NCBI GenBank assembly: GCA_015068245.1
Contig: SVKU01000007.1
Coordinates: 1 to 64,000, forward strand
Source of the DNA: Oscillospiraceae bacterium
GTDB taxonomy: Bacteria > Bacillota > Clostridia > Oscillospirales > Oscillospiraceae
Direction: 5' to 3'
DNA: 64,000 nucleotides
A program made the translations under genes and the position numbers. The notes beneath the pieces are model-generated. The model searched no databases, was not told the DNA's origin, and saw only the letters and a list, made by a program, of their open reading frames with translations. Below are positions 45,996 to 55,492 of the stretch, one piece after another (the stretch's first letter is position 1; each line of letters starts with the position of its first letter).

Positions 45996-46643
45996 TTATT
46001 TCTTTCTCAGCAGCAGTACCCAATGGGCGTTTTTTAACTTTCCGTTTTCATATTCCAGCTGATCCACGGGTTCTGCCGCAAATTCAAAATCTTCAAACAG
46101 GGAAACCATTTCCTCGTAGTTCAGATAACAGTGGGATGTGCTGTTGGCTTCGGTATTCTGAGCCGGAACGGTGCAGCCATCGTCCAAAACAGTGTTTGCG
46201 TTCAGGTAGTTTGGCGATGATTTTGAACACATGGTAATGAACAGTTCACCGCCCGGTTTCATCACCCTGGAAATCTCTTTGGCTGCCTGCTTCACATCTT
46301 CCAAACCGGCATGGTAGATCACGTTGTAGCACATTACTGCGTCAAAAGAAGAATCCGGCAGAGGGATAGACTTCATATCTCCGGATACGGTTCTCAGTGC
46401 GGCACCGTCACGGGCAGCCCATTTTGCGGTGTGTTCAAGGCCGGTGGCAGACTGATCAAAGGCAGTTACCACAAAACCTTCTTTAGAGAAGAATACACTG
46501 TGTCGTCCAAGTCCGCAGCCATGGTCGAGAACGGTCAGATAGTCCAGATGCATCCATCGCTGAGCCAGATAATAGGCTTGAGGATCGGGAATCAGCCACT
46601 TGCTGTCGGTGTTGTGTTTCCAACTCCAATCGGTTCTGCTCAT
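45996..46643 (-). CDS. SAM-dependent methyltransferase (UbiE-like class I)
   Basis: 215 residues. The SAM-binding motif I is 'VLDHGCGLGRHSVFF' (about 38-52), the acidic post-I residue is in 'VTAFDQS', motif II is 'SFDAVMCYNVIYHA' and motif III is 'VMKPGGELFITM'. Type 11 methyltransferase of unknown substrate. It lies alone, divergent from spoVAD. An AGGAGG-like site precedes the start. Confidence 0.85.
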   Translation of the reverse strand: MSRTDWSWKHNTDSKWLIPDPQAYYLAQRWMHLDYLTVLDHGCGLGRHSVFFSKEGFVVTAFDQSATGLEHTAKWAARDGAALRTVSGDMKSIPLPDSSFDAVMCYNVIYHAGLEDVKQAAKEISRVMKPGGELFITMCSKSSPNYLNANTVLDDGCTVPAQNTEANSTSHCYLNYEEMVSLFEDFEFAAEPVDQLEYENGKLKNAHWVLLLRKK

Positions 46644-46752
46644 TGTGAAGCCTCCTTTTTGTTTCGTTGAATCAATTGTATCACATTTTCATGATTTTTG
46701 AACTGTATAGTCGATAAATATTTGGAAAAGCTATTGAAAAGAGGTGGATAAA

Positions 46753-47778
46753 ATGGAATTACAGCACAAAGGACGGCAGAGTGTGGAGTTCTTTCAGCCT
46801 CCGTCAATATTGTCATATGCCGCAGTGGTGGGGAAAAAAGAGGGCGAAGGTCCTCTGCGAAGCTGCTTTGATCAAATAAGCGAGGACAGCCGTTTTGGAC
46901 AGGATACATGGGAAAAGGCAGAAAGTGAGCTGCAGAAACGTGCCCTCAGATGTGCCATGGACAAGGGCGGTGTTGAAACTGAGGATATAGATTGCATATT
47001 TTCCGGAGACCTTTTGAATCAGTGCGTCGGCTCCAGCTTTGCGCTGCGGGGGTTGGGAGTACCATCTATCGGGCTTTATGGTGCATGCTCCACCATGGCT
47101 GAATCGCTGCTGCTGGCATCAATGATGCTTGCGGGAGGTTTTGGATTTGCTGCCGCTGCCATGACCAGCTCCCATTTTGCAACGGCAGAGCGGCAGTTCA
47201 GAACGCCTATGGAATACGGCGGTCAGCGCACACCTACCGCTCAGTGGACAGTTACAGGTTCCGGTGCGGTTATTCTAACCGCCGAAGGTACAGGTCCATA
47301 TGTTACGGCTGCCACCATCGGCAAGGTAGTGGACATGGGAATCAAGGACGTAAACAACATGGGGGCTGCTATGGCACCGGCAGCATATGATACCCTGAAA
47401 GCACATTTTGACGATTTGGGAAGACCGCCTGAGTATTATGACCTGATCGTAACCGGAGATCTCGGCTCCGTCGGACGGAAGATCGTGGTTGATTTTTTTC
47501 AAAAAGACGGAGTGGACATTTCAAGGGTGTACAACGATTGCGGTTTGATGATATTCGACTTGAAAGGCCAGGACGTTCATGCGGGAGGTTCAGGCTGCGG
47601 TTGTTCGGCGGCGGTGCTTGCAGGAAAGCTTCTTGACGATGTTCGCACCGGGAAGATAAACAGACTGCTGTTTGCGGGAACAGGTTCGCTGCAGTCACCG
47701 CTGTCGTTCCAGCAGGGTGAAAGCATACCTGCAATCTGCCATGCTGTGTCAATTTGCCGTGAAAGGGGCGGAAACTGA
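46753..47778 (+). CDS. spoVAD: Stage V sporulation protein AD
   Basis: 341 residues, thiolase-like fold. Family signatures are 'SFALRGLGVPSIGLYGACSTMAESL', 'FATAERQFRTPMEYGGQRTPTAQWT' and 'AGGSGCGCSAAV'. SpoVAD binds dipicolinic acid and, with the other SpoVA proteins, moves Ca-DPA into and out of the spore. ATG 46753 was chosen because GAGG lies 8 nt before it; the GTG at 46744 overlaps that site. spoVAC, usually just upstream, is not present here. spoVAE overlaps its stop by 1 nt. Confidence 0.96.
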   Translation: MELQHKGRQSVEFFQPPSILSYAAVVGKKEGEGPLRSCFDQISEDSRFGQDTWEKAESELQKRALRCAMDKGGVETEDIDCIFSGDLLNQCVGSSFALRGLGVPSIGLYGACSTMAESLLLASMMLAGGFGFAAAAMTSSHFATAERQFRTPMEYGGQRTPTAQWTVTGSGAVILTAEGTGPYVTAATIGKVVDMGIKDVNNMGAAMAPAAYDTLKAHFDDLGRPPEYYDLIVTGDLGSVGRKIVVDFFQKDGVDISRVYNDCGLMIFDLKGQDVHAGGSGCGCSAAVLAGKLLDDVRTGKINRLLFAGTGSLQSPLSFQQGESIPAICHAVSICRERGGN

Positions 47779-48134
47779 TGGATTATCTTAAAGCGTTTCT
47801 TGTAGGCGGTGCCATATGTGCTGTTGCACAGGTGCTTATTGACAAAACAAAACTCACCCCTGCCCGGATACTGGTAAGCTACGTGGTAGCCGGTGTGGTA
47901 TTGGGTGCGCTGGGAATATACGACTATATTGTGGATTTTGCAGGCGCAGGTGCCACGGTGCCCATAATAGGGTTTGGTTACCTGCTGTCCACCGGGGTCA
48001 GGGAAGCTGTTGCATCTCAGGGTTTTCTGGGCGTTTTTATCGGCGGAGTTAAAGCGGCCGCCGGAGGAATAACTGCAGCAGTAGTGTTCGGATATCTCAT
48101 GGCGCTGCTGTTCAAATCAGGAGATAAAGCGTAA
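47778..48134 (+). CDS. spoVAE: Stage V sporulation protein AE
   Basis: 118 residues with three to four hydrophobic helices ('FLVGGAICAVAQVLIDKTKLTPARILVSYVVAGVVLG' and 'GFGYLLSTGVREAV' patterns), typical of SpoVAE(b), an inner spore membrane part of the Ca-DPA channel. Starts on the last base of the spoVAD stop (TGATGG), so translation is coupled. Confidence 0.95.
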   Translation: MDYLKAFLVGGAICAVAQVLIDKTKLTPARILVSYVVAGVVLGALGIYDYIVDFAGAGATVPIIGFGYLLSTGVREAVASQGFLGVFIGGVKAAAGGITAAVVFGYLMALLFKSGDKA

Positions 48135-48144
48135 AAGAAAAAGA

Positions 48145-48183
48145 CTGTCATCCCTCGTCAATATTGCGATGGAGGGATGACAG
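48145..48183. terminator. Terminator between spoVAE and the EFR1-type ferredoxin gene
   Basis: CTGTCATCCCTC and GAGGGATGACAG arms around a 15-nt loop, with a T-rich tail. Confidence 0.75.
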
Positions 48184-48190
48184 CTTGGTT

Positions 48191-48943
48191 TTATTTATTA
48201 TACTCAACGCATTTATACCGTGGTTTGCCTATGCTGGCTTTGCCATATTCAATGGCTTCGGCCGGACAATTGCAGATACAAGCCATGCAGTGAGTGCAGC
48301 CGTCACCCCATACAGGCTTGCCATTTTCCATGGTTATGCTGTTGGTGACACAGTGTTCAGCACATTTTCCGCAGCTGATGCAGCTGTCTTTTACATAGAA
48401 CTTTTCTGCTTTGACCCAATATTTGGTGAAACCCTTGTTTATGGGGCCGCTTTTGAATTTGTCGATCAGACCGTGCTTCCAGTCGGGGAATGGTTCGCCT
48501 TCAGAGATTCGCTTTATGCCTGCTTCAAGGCAGGGTATTGCCGCTTCAACAATTTTTGCGGATTCTTCGGCGTTGGGCACGGGGAACATTGCCACATAGT
48601 TTTCGGGCATGACTACCTGTAAGACGCCTTTATAATTCAGACCCTTTTCATCACACAGCTGCTTAAGATGCTCGCCGGCGTTTCCGATATCTCCGCCGCA
48701 GGTCAGAATAAACCATGCATCGCTGCTTCCGCTGAAACTGCCGGATTTGATGAAATCTCTGAATAGATGGGGCATTTGCCAGCTGTAGGTGGGTGCTGCA
48801 AATACCCAACGGTCGGAGATGAGGTCGGCAGCAATGCCGTTTTTTATGTATCCGCTGCTGTCAAGCAGGGTATCTCCCAGCTTATCTGCAATCATTTCGG
48901 CGCAGTATTTGCTGTTGCCGGTACCGGAAAAATAAACTACCAT
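48191..48943 (-). CDS. EFR1-family ferredoxin with flavodoxin-like domain
   Basis: 250 residues. An N-terminal flavodoxin-like domain ('VVYFSGTGNSKYCAEMI', FMN phosphate loop SGTGNS) is followed by C-terminal 2x[4Fe-4S] ('CISCGKCAEHC' and 'CTHCMACICNCP'). It probably shuttles electrons between flavin and ferredoxin partners. The start at 48943 has AAGGAG upstream; the longer frame from 48976 would overlap the preceding gene. It follows peptide deformylase by 11 nt. Confidence 0.88.
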   Translation of the reverse strand: MVVYFSGTGNSKYCAEMIADKLGDTLLDSSGYIKNGIAADLISDRWVFAAPTYSWQMPHLFRDFIKSGSFSGSSDAWFILTCGGDIGNAGEHLKQLCDEKGLNYKGVLQVVMPENYVAMFPVPNAEESAKIVEAAIPCLEAGIKRISEGEPFPDWKHGLIDKFKSGPINKGFTKYWVKAEKFYVKDSCISCGKCAEHCVTNSITMENGKPVWGDGCTHCMACICNCPAEAIEYGKASIGKPRYKCVEYNK

Positions 48944-48954
48944 TTCTTTTCTCC

Positions 48955-49365
48955 TTATATCAGAATTCCGTTGCAATGGTCGATCTCATGCTGGATTATC
49001 TGAGCAGTCCAGCCTGTGTATGTTTTGAAACGGGTTTGAAAAGCCTCGGTTTGATATTGAACCTTAATGGTTTTGTACCGTTTTGTTTTGCGCACACCCT
49101 CCAATGACAGACAGCCTTCTTCGGCATCGTAGGGGTCTGATTTTTTTATAATTTCGGGGTTCAGCATAACAGTATACTTTCCGCCGTCATCAAAAGCTAT
49201 GATTCGTTTTGCAACACCAATCATGTTGGCAGCCATTCCGACGCAGCCTTCCTTGTGGGCAGCCAGGGTATCCATCAGATCCCGGGCAACAGGAAGGTCA
49301 TCGGAAGTCGCAGGTGAGGATTTTTGAGATAGAAAAATCGGGTCTTTCATAATTGGTCGTATCAT
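48955..49365 (-). CDS. def: Peptide deformylase
   Basis: 136 residues with the three metal-site motifs: 'GMAANMIG' (GxGxAAxQ variant with Met in place of Gln), 'EGCLSL' and 'QHEIDH'. It removes formyl groups from nascent proteins. The missing Gln in motif 1 and the short length mark it as a divergent copy, so a second canonical def elsewhere is likely. Confidence 0.9.
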   Translation of the reverse strand: MIRPIMKDPIFLSQKSSPATSDDLPVARDLMDTLAAHKEGCVGMAANMIGVAKRIIAFDDGGKYTVMLNPEIIKKSDPYDAEEGCLSLEGVRKTKRYKTIKVQYQTEAFQTRFKTYTGWTAQIIQHEIDHCNGILI

Positions 49366-49492
49366 AGGTGAGCCTCCGATATTTTATGCATAAAGTATAT
49401 CATTTGTGGGGTTGCAATACAATGCGTTGCTCTTTATTTTTTTCTTTAGGGCTGTTATAATGAACAGGCAGAAAAAACAGGATGGACTTGAA

Positions 49493-50902
49493 ATGAAAAC
49501 AGATTACTTATACAAACTTCGAAACGGTGACGAACTGACACTGCGTCAGCAGATAATGATGGTGTTTCAGCTCAGCGTTCCCGCCATCATGGCGCAGCTT
49601 TCGTCTATCGTTATGCAGTACATAGATGCTTCCATGGTGGGGCGGCTGGGAGCTGTTCAGTCGGCATCCATAGGCCTGGCAGCGTCCACAACATGGCTGT
49701 TTGGAGGCCTTTGCATGGCCATGGTGGCGGGCTTTTCTGTTCAGGTAGCTCAGCATATAGGAGCGGGAGACGAAAAAACCGCAAGAAACATTATGAAAAT
49801 GGGTTTTCTGATAGCGCTGGGTTTTGCCGTTGTCCTTGGCCTGGCAGGCGCAGCCATAAGCGGCGTGCTTCCGGTATGGCTTGGGGGCGGTGAGGATATC
49901 CGTGAAGGAGCATCGGCGTATTTTCTTGTTTACTCGCTGGCGGTGCCCTTCATGCAGCTGAACCACATATCCGGCGGCATGCTTCAGGCCAGCGGCAACA
50001 TGAAGCTGCCCAGTATGCTGCACATTCTGATGTGCGGGCTTGACGTTGTGTTCAATACGCTGCTCATTTTCCCCACCAGACAGGTAATGGGCATCACCAT
50101 TCCCGGAGCGGGACTGGGAGTTACCGGTGCAGCTTTGGGTACTGCCCTTGCTCAGGTTGTGGTGTCGCTGACCATGACATATATGCTTCTTTTCAGAAGC
50201 CCCATGCTGAAGCTCAGAAAAGGGGAAAAGTTCTGCTTCTCGAAATCCCATTTTTCAAGTTGTATAAGAATTTCCCTGCCTGTTGCCCTGCAGGAAGTTG
50301 TAATGGGCGGAGCGCAGGTAATGTCTACCACCATTGTTTCCCCGCTTGGCACCGTATCAATAGCGGCAAATTCCTTTGCCATTACTGCCGAGAGCCTGTG
50401 TTATATGCCGGGATACGGCATAGGAAGCGCAGCCGCCACCATGATAGGTCAAAGCACCGGTGCGGGCAGAAAAGAGCTTACCCGTAAACTCGGCTGGCTG
50501 GTTACCTTGCTGGGTATGGCGGTAATGACTGTTTCCGGTGCACTTATGTACCTGCTTGCACCGTGGATGATCGGCCTGCTCAGCACAGACCCCGAGGTCG
50601 TGGAGCTTGGCACCACCATATTGAGGATAGAAGCCTTTGCGGAACCCATGTATGCAGCGTCCATCGTGGCATCGGGCGTGTTCCGTGGTGCGGGAGATAC
50701 CCTGTCCACCAGCTTGTTCAACTTTGGCAGTATGTGGCTTGTACGTTTGCCGCTGGCAGCGTTTTTGTCAAGACGCATGGGGCTTAAAGGCGTTTGGATA
50801 GCAATGTGCTTTGAACTTTGTGTCAGAGGTCTGCTGTTCCTGATAAGGCTTGCAGGCAAGGCCTGGCAGAAAAAGTCCAACACCAAACAACTGCAGTGCT
50901 GA
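49493..50902 (+). CDS. MATE-family efflux transporter
   Basis: 469 residues with about 12 transmembrane helices and a two-fold MatE repeat ('LSVPAIMAQLSSIVMQYIDASMVGRLG' near the start, 'ISLPVALQEVVMGGAQVMSTTIVS' in the second half). It exports cationic drugs or metabolites using Na+ or H+. The start is uncertain: ATG 49493 follows GGATGGA, whereas ATG 49460 overlaps a TATAAT -10-like box (49456-49461). Confidence 0.9.
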   Translation: MKTDYLYKLRNGDELTLRQQIMMVFQLSVPAIMAQLSSIVMQYIDASMVGRLGAVQSASIGLAASTTWLFGGLCMAMVAGFSVQVAQHIGAGDEKTARNIMKMGFLIALGFAVVLGLAGAAISGVLPVWLGGGEDIREGASAYFLVYSLAVPFMQLNHISGGMLQASGNMKLPSMLHILMCGLDVVFNTLLIFPTRQVMGITIPGAGLGVTGAALGTALAQVVVSLTMTYMLLFRSPMLKLRKGEKFCFSKSHFSSCIRISLPVALQEVVMGGAQVMSTTIVSPLGTVSIAANSFAITAESLCYMPGYGIGSAAATMIGQSTGAGRKELTRKLGWLVTLLGMAVMTVSGALMYLLAPWMIGLLSTDPEVVELGTTILRIEAFAEPMYAASIVASGVFRGAGDTLSTSLFNFGSMWLVRLPLAAFLSRRMGLKGVWIAMCFELCVRGLLFLIRLAGKAWQKKSNTKQLQC

Positions 50903-50939
50903 GCAGTCCTGCGGTAATACTCTGCAAAACAAAAAGTAT

Positions 50940-50976
50940 AAGGCAGTCCGTTGGTTTACGGGCTGCCTTGTTTTTT
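50940..50976. terminator. Terminator between the MATE gene and pcrA
   Basis: AAGGCAGTCCG pairs with CGGGCTGCCTT (one G-U) and is followed by GTTTTTTATT. It lies between convergent genes. Confidence 0.85.
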
Positions 50977-53428
50977 ATTCCTTTGTCATATGCTCGGAGG
51001 CTGCTTTTGCCATGAGCTTTTTTGTGCCCTTTTCTTCAAAGGCTATTTCCAGCAGGGCATCGCCGCCCATAGGCGTAACGGCGGTTATCATGCCCCGTCC
51101 GAAAGCCTTGTGGTTGACTGTATCGCCCTTGGCGTAACTTGGTGTGGCGGCAGGTTTTGGACTGCTGCTTTTTTTGCCTGCGCTTTTGGCAAAGCTGCCA
51201 TAGGACGCAGTGCTTTTCTGCCCGTAGGACGAACCGTATGAACGTCCGTAGATGCTGCCGGTCGACGAACGGGTGGATACAAAATTGCCGTCATCGTCCC
51301 AGCTCCAGCTGGTCTGACGCTGCTTCTGTTCAGGTTCTTTACGGTCAACAAATTCGGAAGGTATCTCGTCGATAAACCGTGACGAGCGGTTGTAGCTTGT
51401 GTGACCAAACAGCATACGGTGTTTTGCGTGGAGGATGTACAGCTCTTTCATGGCACGGGTAAGCGCAACGTAGCACAGGCGGCGTTCTTCCTCGAGCTCG
51501 CTGTTGTCGCCCATGACACGGGTGCCGGGGAAAATACCCTCTTCTGCACCGACCACAAAAACTGTGGGGAATTCCAGACCCTTGGCGCTGTGCATGGTCA
51601 TCATAACAACACTGTCAGCCCCTTCTTCCAAAGAATCCAGATCGGTGTACAGAGCTATTTCTTCAAGGAATCCGCTGAGACTGGGTTCTTCGGCGTTGGA
51701 AAGATAGGTCAGAATGGAGGTGCGAAGCTCACGGATATTTTCCAGACGGTTACGGCTGTCCTCATCGTTTTTGGCTTCCAGCATAGCGGTGTAGCCTGTT
51801 TTGGTCATCAGCTCGTCGTAAAACTCCGGCAGTGACATGGTTTTGAGGTTCATGGAAAGCTGCTCAATGAGCATAACGAAGTTCAGCAGCTTGTCTGCGC
51901 TTTTTTTCAGATCCGGGTACGAATATGGGTCGCACATGATGGTATAGAGCGACACGTTTTTTTCCTGCGCCAGCTGTGCCACAAGCTCCATGGTGCGATT
52001 GCCGATGCCTCTGGCAGGAGTGTTGACTATTCGGCTCAGACGCAGGTCGTCATATCGGTTGTTAATAAGGCACATATATGCCAGCATGTCCTTTACCTCG
52101 GCACGGTCGAAGAACTTGGTGCCGCCAATGACCTTGTAGGGGATGGAGTTGCGCTTGAAAGCGTATTCAAGGGCGTTGGACTGGGCGTTCATGCGGTAAA
52201 GTATGGCATAATCCGAAAGACTGCGTCCTGTTGCTGCGCCTTCCAGTATTTTTGTCGCAACGTATCCTGCTTCTTCCGTTTCGGATTCGGCTTCAAACAC
52301 GGTAACAGGGTCGCCGTCGTTGTTGGAGGTCCAAAGAACCTTGCCTTTTCGCCCTGTATTGTTGCGTATAACGCCGTTGGCAGCACCCAGAATGGCTTTT
52401 GTGCTGCGGTAGTTCTGCTCAAGGCGAATAACTCTGGCATCTTTGTACTGGTTTTCAAAGTTCAGAATGTTTTCGATGGTGGCTCCGCGGAAACGGTAAA
52501 TGCTCTGGTCATCGTCGCCCACAACACAGATATTTTCATGGCCGCCTGCCAGCAGGGAAGCCAGAAGATACTGGAGATTGTTGGTGTCCTGGTACTCGTC
52601 TATCAGCACATAGCGGAACTTGCGCTGATAGTATTCACGGACATCATCGAACTGCTGAAGCAGACGGACGGTGTGGAGGATAATATCGTCAAAGTCCAAA
52701 GCGTTGGCGGTTTTCATTCGTGAGGAATACTCAGCATAGGCTTTGCCCATTTTTTCGAGCCGAAGTTCACCGGCCTCTTTGGCTTCCTTGGTAAACTCGG
52801 CGGGAGACTGCATTTTGTCTTTTGCCCGACTTATGTAGTTGAGCACAGTTTTGGGCGGGAAGGTCTTGTCGTCCAGCCCGATGTCTTTCAGAATCTGCTT
52901 CATAAGACGCTCACTGTCGGAGCTGTCGTAAATGGTGAAGCTGCGGTCAAAGCCAAGGCGTTCAATGTCTTTCCGCAGGATACGGCAGCAGGCGGAGTGG
53001 AAAGTCATCGCCCAAACCCCGGAAGCGTCTCCGCCCAGCACACGCTCAAGCCTGTCTTTAAGCTCGTTGGCGGCCTTATTGGTAAAGGTGATGGCAATTA
53101 TCTGCCATGGTGCGGCAGGCTCGTTGGCACACAGGCTGAGCATACGGTCATAGTCTTTACCTGTCGGGTCTTTTGCGAAATCTTCAAGAAAAGCGGTATC
53201 ATCATCTGTTGCCCATGAAGGAACCTCGGTGCTGTCGCTTCCGCTGCCGAATTTAATGAGGTTGGCGATGCGGTTGATAAGCACGGTAGTTTTTCCGCTG
53301 CCCGCACCTGCAAGCAGCAGCAGGGGACCGTCGGTACACATGACCGCAGCCCGCTGTTCGGGGTTCAGATGCATGAATTCATTTTCGATAACAGCCCGTC
53401 TGGCTGCAATAAAAGCTTTTTCGTTCAT
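50975..53428 (-). CDS. pcrA: UvrD/PcrA-type DNA helicase
   Basis: 817 residues. SF1 motifs are present: Q motif 'LNPEQRAAV', I 'AGAGSGKT', II 'LIDEYQDTN', III 'VVGDDDQSIYRFRGA', IV 'LEQNYRS', V 'MTMHSAKGLEFP', VI 'VALTRA'. The C-terminal about 100 residues form a Ser/Gly/Tyr-rich linker and a Tudor-like end ('GDTVNHKAFGRGMI'). It unwinds DNA 3'-5' in repair and replication. A roughly 40-residue Ser/Asp-rich insert after motif I (about 60-100) is longer than in Bacillus PcrA. Start 53428 is supported by GGATGGA. Confidence 0.95.
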   Translation of the reverse strand: MNEKAFIAARRAVIENEFMHLNPEQRAAVMCTDGPLLLLAGAGSGKTTVLINRIANLIKFGSGSDSTEVPSWATDDDTAFLEDFAKDPTGKDYDRMLSLCANEPAAPWQIIAITFTNKAANELKDRLERVLGGDASGVWAMTFHSACCRILRKDIERLGFDRSFTIYDSSDSERLMKQILKDIGLDDKTFPPKTVLNYISRAKDKMQSPAEFTKEAKEAGELRLEKMGKAYAEYSSRMKTANALDFDDIILHTVRLLQQFDDVREYYQRKFRYVLIDEYQDTNNLQYLLASLLAGGHENICVVGDDDQSIYRFRGATIENILNFENQYKDARVIRLEQNYRSTKAILGAANGVIRNNTGRKGKVLWTSNNDGDPVTVFEAESETEEAGYVATKILEGAATGRSLSDYAILYRMNAQSNALEYAFKRNSIPYKVIGGTKFFDRAEVKDMLAYMCLINNRYDDLRLSRIVNTPARGIGNRTMELVAQLAQEKNVSLYTIMCDPYSYPDLKKSADKLLNFVMLIEQLSMNLKTMSLPEFYDELMTKTGYTAMLEAKNDEDSRNRLENIRELRTSILTYLSNAEEPSLSGFLEEIALYTDLDSLEEGADSVVMMTMHSAKGLEFPTVFVVGAEEGIFPGTRVMGDNSELEEERRLCYVALTRAMKELYILHAKHRMLFGHTSYNRSSRFIDEIPSEFVDRKEPEQKQRQTSWSWDDDGNFVSTRSSTGSIYGRSYGSSYGQKSTASYGSFAKSAGKKSSSPKPAATPSYAKGDTVNHKAFGRGMITAVTPMGGDALLEIAFEEKGTKKLMAKAASEHMTKE

Positions 53429-53547
53429 AAGTGATCCATCCATAAATTTCAGTAGGAACATTATAAATGATAGCCGCACCGATTTCAAGAAATGTCAAAT
53501 AAGATTTGAAATGTGGGGCAAAATATTGAAAAAAGGGAGGAATAGCC

Positions 53548-54228
53548 ATGAACGAATTTGACAATACCGAAGGTCAGCTGGAGCAGCAGCGTCAGCAAAT
53601 GGAGGATCTTGGTGTGACCATAACCAAAAGCTCCAGAGGAACCATACAGACCATAACCATAATAGGCCAGATAGAGGGACATCAGGTGCTCCCACCCCAG
53701 TCAAAGACCACAAAGTACGAGCATATACTGCCTATGCTGGCAGACGTGGAACAAAACGAGGAGATAGACGGCGTTTTGATAATGCTCAATACTGTTGGCG
53801 GCGACATTGAAGCGGGACTTGCTATTTCCGAGCTTATATCGGGCATGAAAAAACCCACGGTGTCGCTGGTGCTGGGCGGAGGACATTCCATAGGAGTGCC
53901 GCTGGCAGTGTCGGCAAAAGTGTCTATGATAGTTCCGTCGGCAGCCATGACCATTCATCCGGTACGTACCACCGGTATGGTCATAGCTGCACCCCAGACT
54001 TATAATTATTTCAATAAGCTGCAGGAAAGAATAGTGGATTTTGTGTGCAGGAACTCGCAGCTGAGCAAAGACAGATTTATGGAACTGATGCTGGCAAAAT
54101 CCGATATGGCAAACGACCTGGGCAGTGTTATCTATGGAGAAGAAGCGGTATCCATAGGACTGATCAAAAAGCTGGGCAGCCTGAGCGATGCCATGGAGTG
54201 CCTGTATGGAATGATCGGGAAAAAGTAG
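53548..54228 (+). CDS. tepA: ClpP-like protease TepA
   Basis: 226 residues. A ClpP/SppA-type crotonase fold with the nucleophile Ser in 'GGGHSIGVPLAV' and His in 'TIHPVRTTG'. It matches TepA/YmfB, which sits before spoIIIE in Bacillus and clostridia, as here (uppP lies between them). Probably processes proteins at the membrane; it lacks a signal peptide. GGGAGG ribosome site. Confidence 0.9.
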   Translation: MNEFDNTEGQLEQQRQQMEDLGVTITKSSRGTIQTITIIGQIEGHQVLPPQSKTTKYEHILPMLADVEQNEEIDGVLIMLNTVGGDIEAGLAISELISGMKKPTVSLVLGGGHSIGVPLAVSAKVSMIVPSAAMTIHPVRTTGMVIAAPQTYNYFNKLQERIVDFVCRNSQLSKDRFMELMLAKSDMANDLGSVIYGEEAVSIGLIKKLGSLSDAMECLYGMIGKK

Positions 54229-54612
54229 AGTGATTATTCCAAGAATACGGATTGCTCAGTCACTTCGCGCCTCAGAATGACACCTGTGATGCAACGTATC
54301 ACGCCGCAGGGGCGACGTTTCGTCGCCCGCCAATCACGCACACACGCTCTGTCATTGCGAGGCTCCGCAGGAGCCGTGGCAATCCGTATTCTTATTACGG
54401 ATTCTCACGTCGCTTTGCTCCTCAGAATGACGGAAGGGGACGAATTCTCCGCTCCTCAGAATGACAGCAGGCACTGAACGTGCGCTGACGGTTTTTCAAA
54501 TTGCCTGCAAACACCAAACCTACAAAAAAATGTGGAAATATTGGCAATGTTATGTTAATATAATTGAATAGAGTTATTTCAGAATATTTTTATTGTCCCG
54601 GAGGGTACATAT
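54229..54612. repeat. Gene-free stretch packed with REP/MITE-like repeats
   Basis: Four 'CAGAATGAC' ends at 54272, 54423 and 54456 (and a GTCATTGCGAGG start at 54353) frame small palindromic units. One unit (54353-54432) contains GGCTCC-GCA-GGAGCC and 'AATCCGTATTC...TTACGGATT' stems. Another (54285-54335) repeats the GATGCAACGTATCACGCC and GGGGCGACG-TTT-CGTCGCCC motifs seen near 984 and 22270. The last about 100 nt hold the uppP promoter region. No gene is seen. Confidence 0.65.
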
Positions 54613-55455
54613 ATGTCATTGATTGCCTCGATCTTTCTTGGCTTCGTTCAGGGTGTTGCGGAGTTTTTGCCCATATCCAGCTCCGGCCACCTGTCCATTT
54701 TTCAGAATTTCATGGGTCTTGCCGATGTGGAGCATGACCATATGTTCTTTGATGTGCTTCTGCATCTCGGCACCCTTGTGGCTGTAATAGTGGCCTATTG
54801 GTCAGACATCGTTGAGATAGTTAAAGAGTTTTTCGCTATGATTCGAGGATTTTCCGGCAAGGGAGAAAGCCTTAACGGTCCCGTACCTCCCGCACGGCGC
54901 ATGATCCTGCTTATCATTGTGGGTACACTTCCCCTTTTGGTTGTGCTGCCCATCAAGGATAAGGTGGAGATGCTGTATTCCAACACTATCTTTATAGGCT
55001 GTGCGCTTATCTTCAACGGTCTTGTGCTGTGGCTTTCGGACAGAATGAACCGTGGAGGCAAAACAGAGAAGAATGCCACATTGAAAGATGCCCTTATAGT
55101 TGGCTGTTTTCAGGCAGTGGCAGTGGTTCCCGGACTGTCACGTTCAGGCAGCACCATTACCGGTGGTTTGCTCAACGGCTTCAACAGAGAATTTGCCGTA
55201 AAGTTTTCCTTTATGCTGTCTCTGCCTGCGGTTCTGGGTGCAAATATCCTCAGCCTTGTGGACGTTATAACAGAAGGCGGAGTTGATACTGCTCTGCTGC
55301 CCATATATTTTGCGGGCGTTGTGTCTGCAATGGTTTTTGGATATCTGTCTATCCGGCTGCTGAAGTTTATTGCAAAAAAAGGCAGCTTCGGCGGATTCGC
55401 CTATTATTGCTGGGTGGTTGGTGTGGCAACACTGATACTTTCCGCAATTTCCTGA
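54613..55455 (+). CDS. uppP: Undecaprenyl-diphosphatase
   Basis: 280 residues, polytopic. Catalytic motifs are 'GFVQGVAEFLPISSSGHL' near the N-terminus and 'VPGLSRSGSTI' in the second half, as in BacA/UppP. It recycles undecaprenyl pyrophosphate for cell-wall synthesis and gives bacitracin tolerance. GGAGG ribosome site. It sits between tepA and spoIIIE, which are usually adjacent. Confidence 0.96.
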   Translation: MSLIASIFLGFVQGVAEFLPISSSGHLSIFQNFMGLADVEHDHMFFDVLLHLGTLVAVIVAYWSDIVEIVKEFFAMIRGFSGKGESLNGPVPPARRMILLIIVGTLPLLVVLPIKDKVEMLYSNTIFIGCALIFNGLVLWLSDRMNRGGKTEKNATLKDALIVGCFQAVAVVPGLSRSGSTITGGLLNGFNREFAVKFSFMLSLPAVLGANILSLVDVITEGGVDTALLPIYFAGVVSAMVFGYLSIRLLKFIAKKGSFGGFAYYCWVVGVATLILSAIS

Positions 55456-55492
55456 TATAGAATCTCAAACACTTTACTAAGGAGGAATCACA

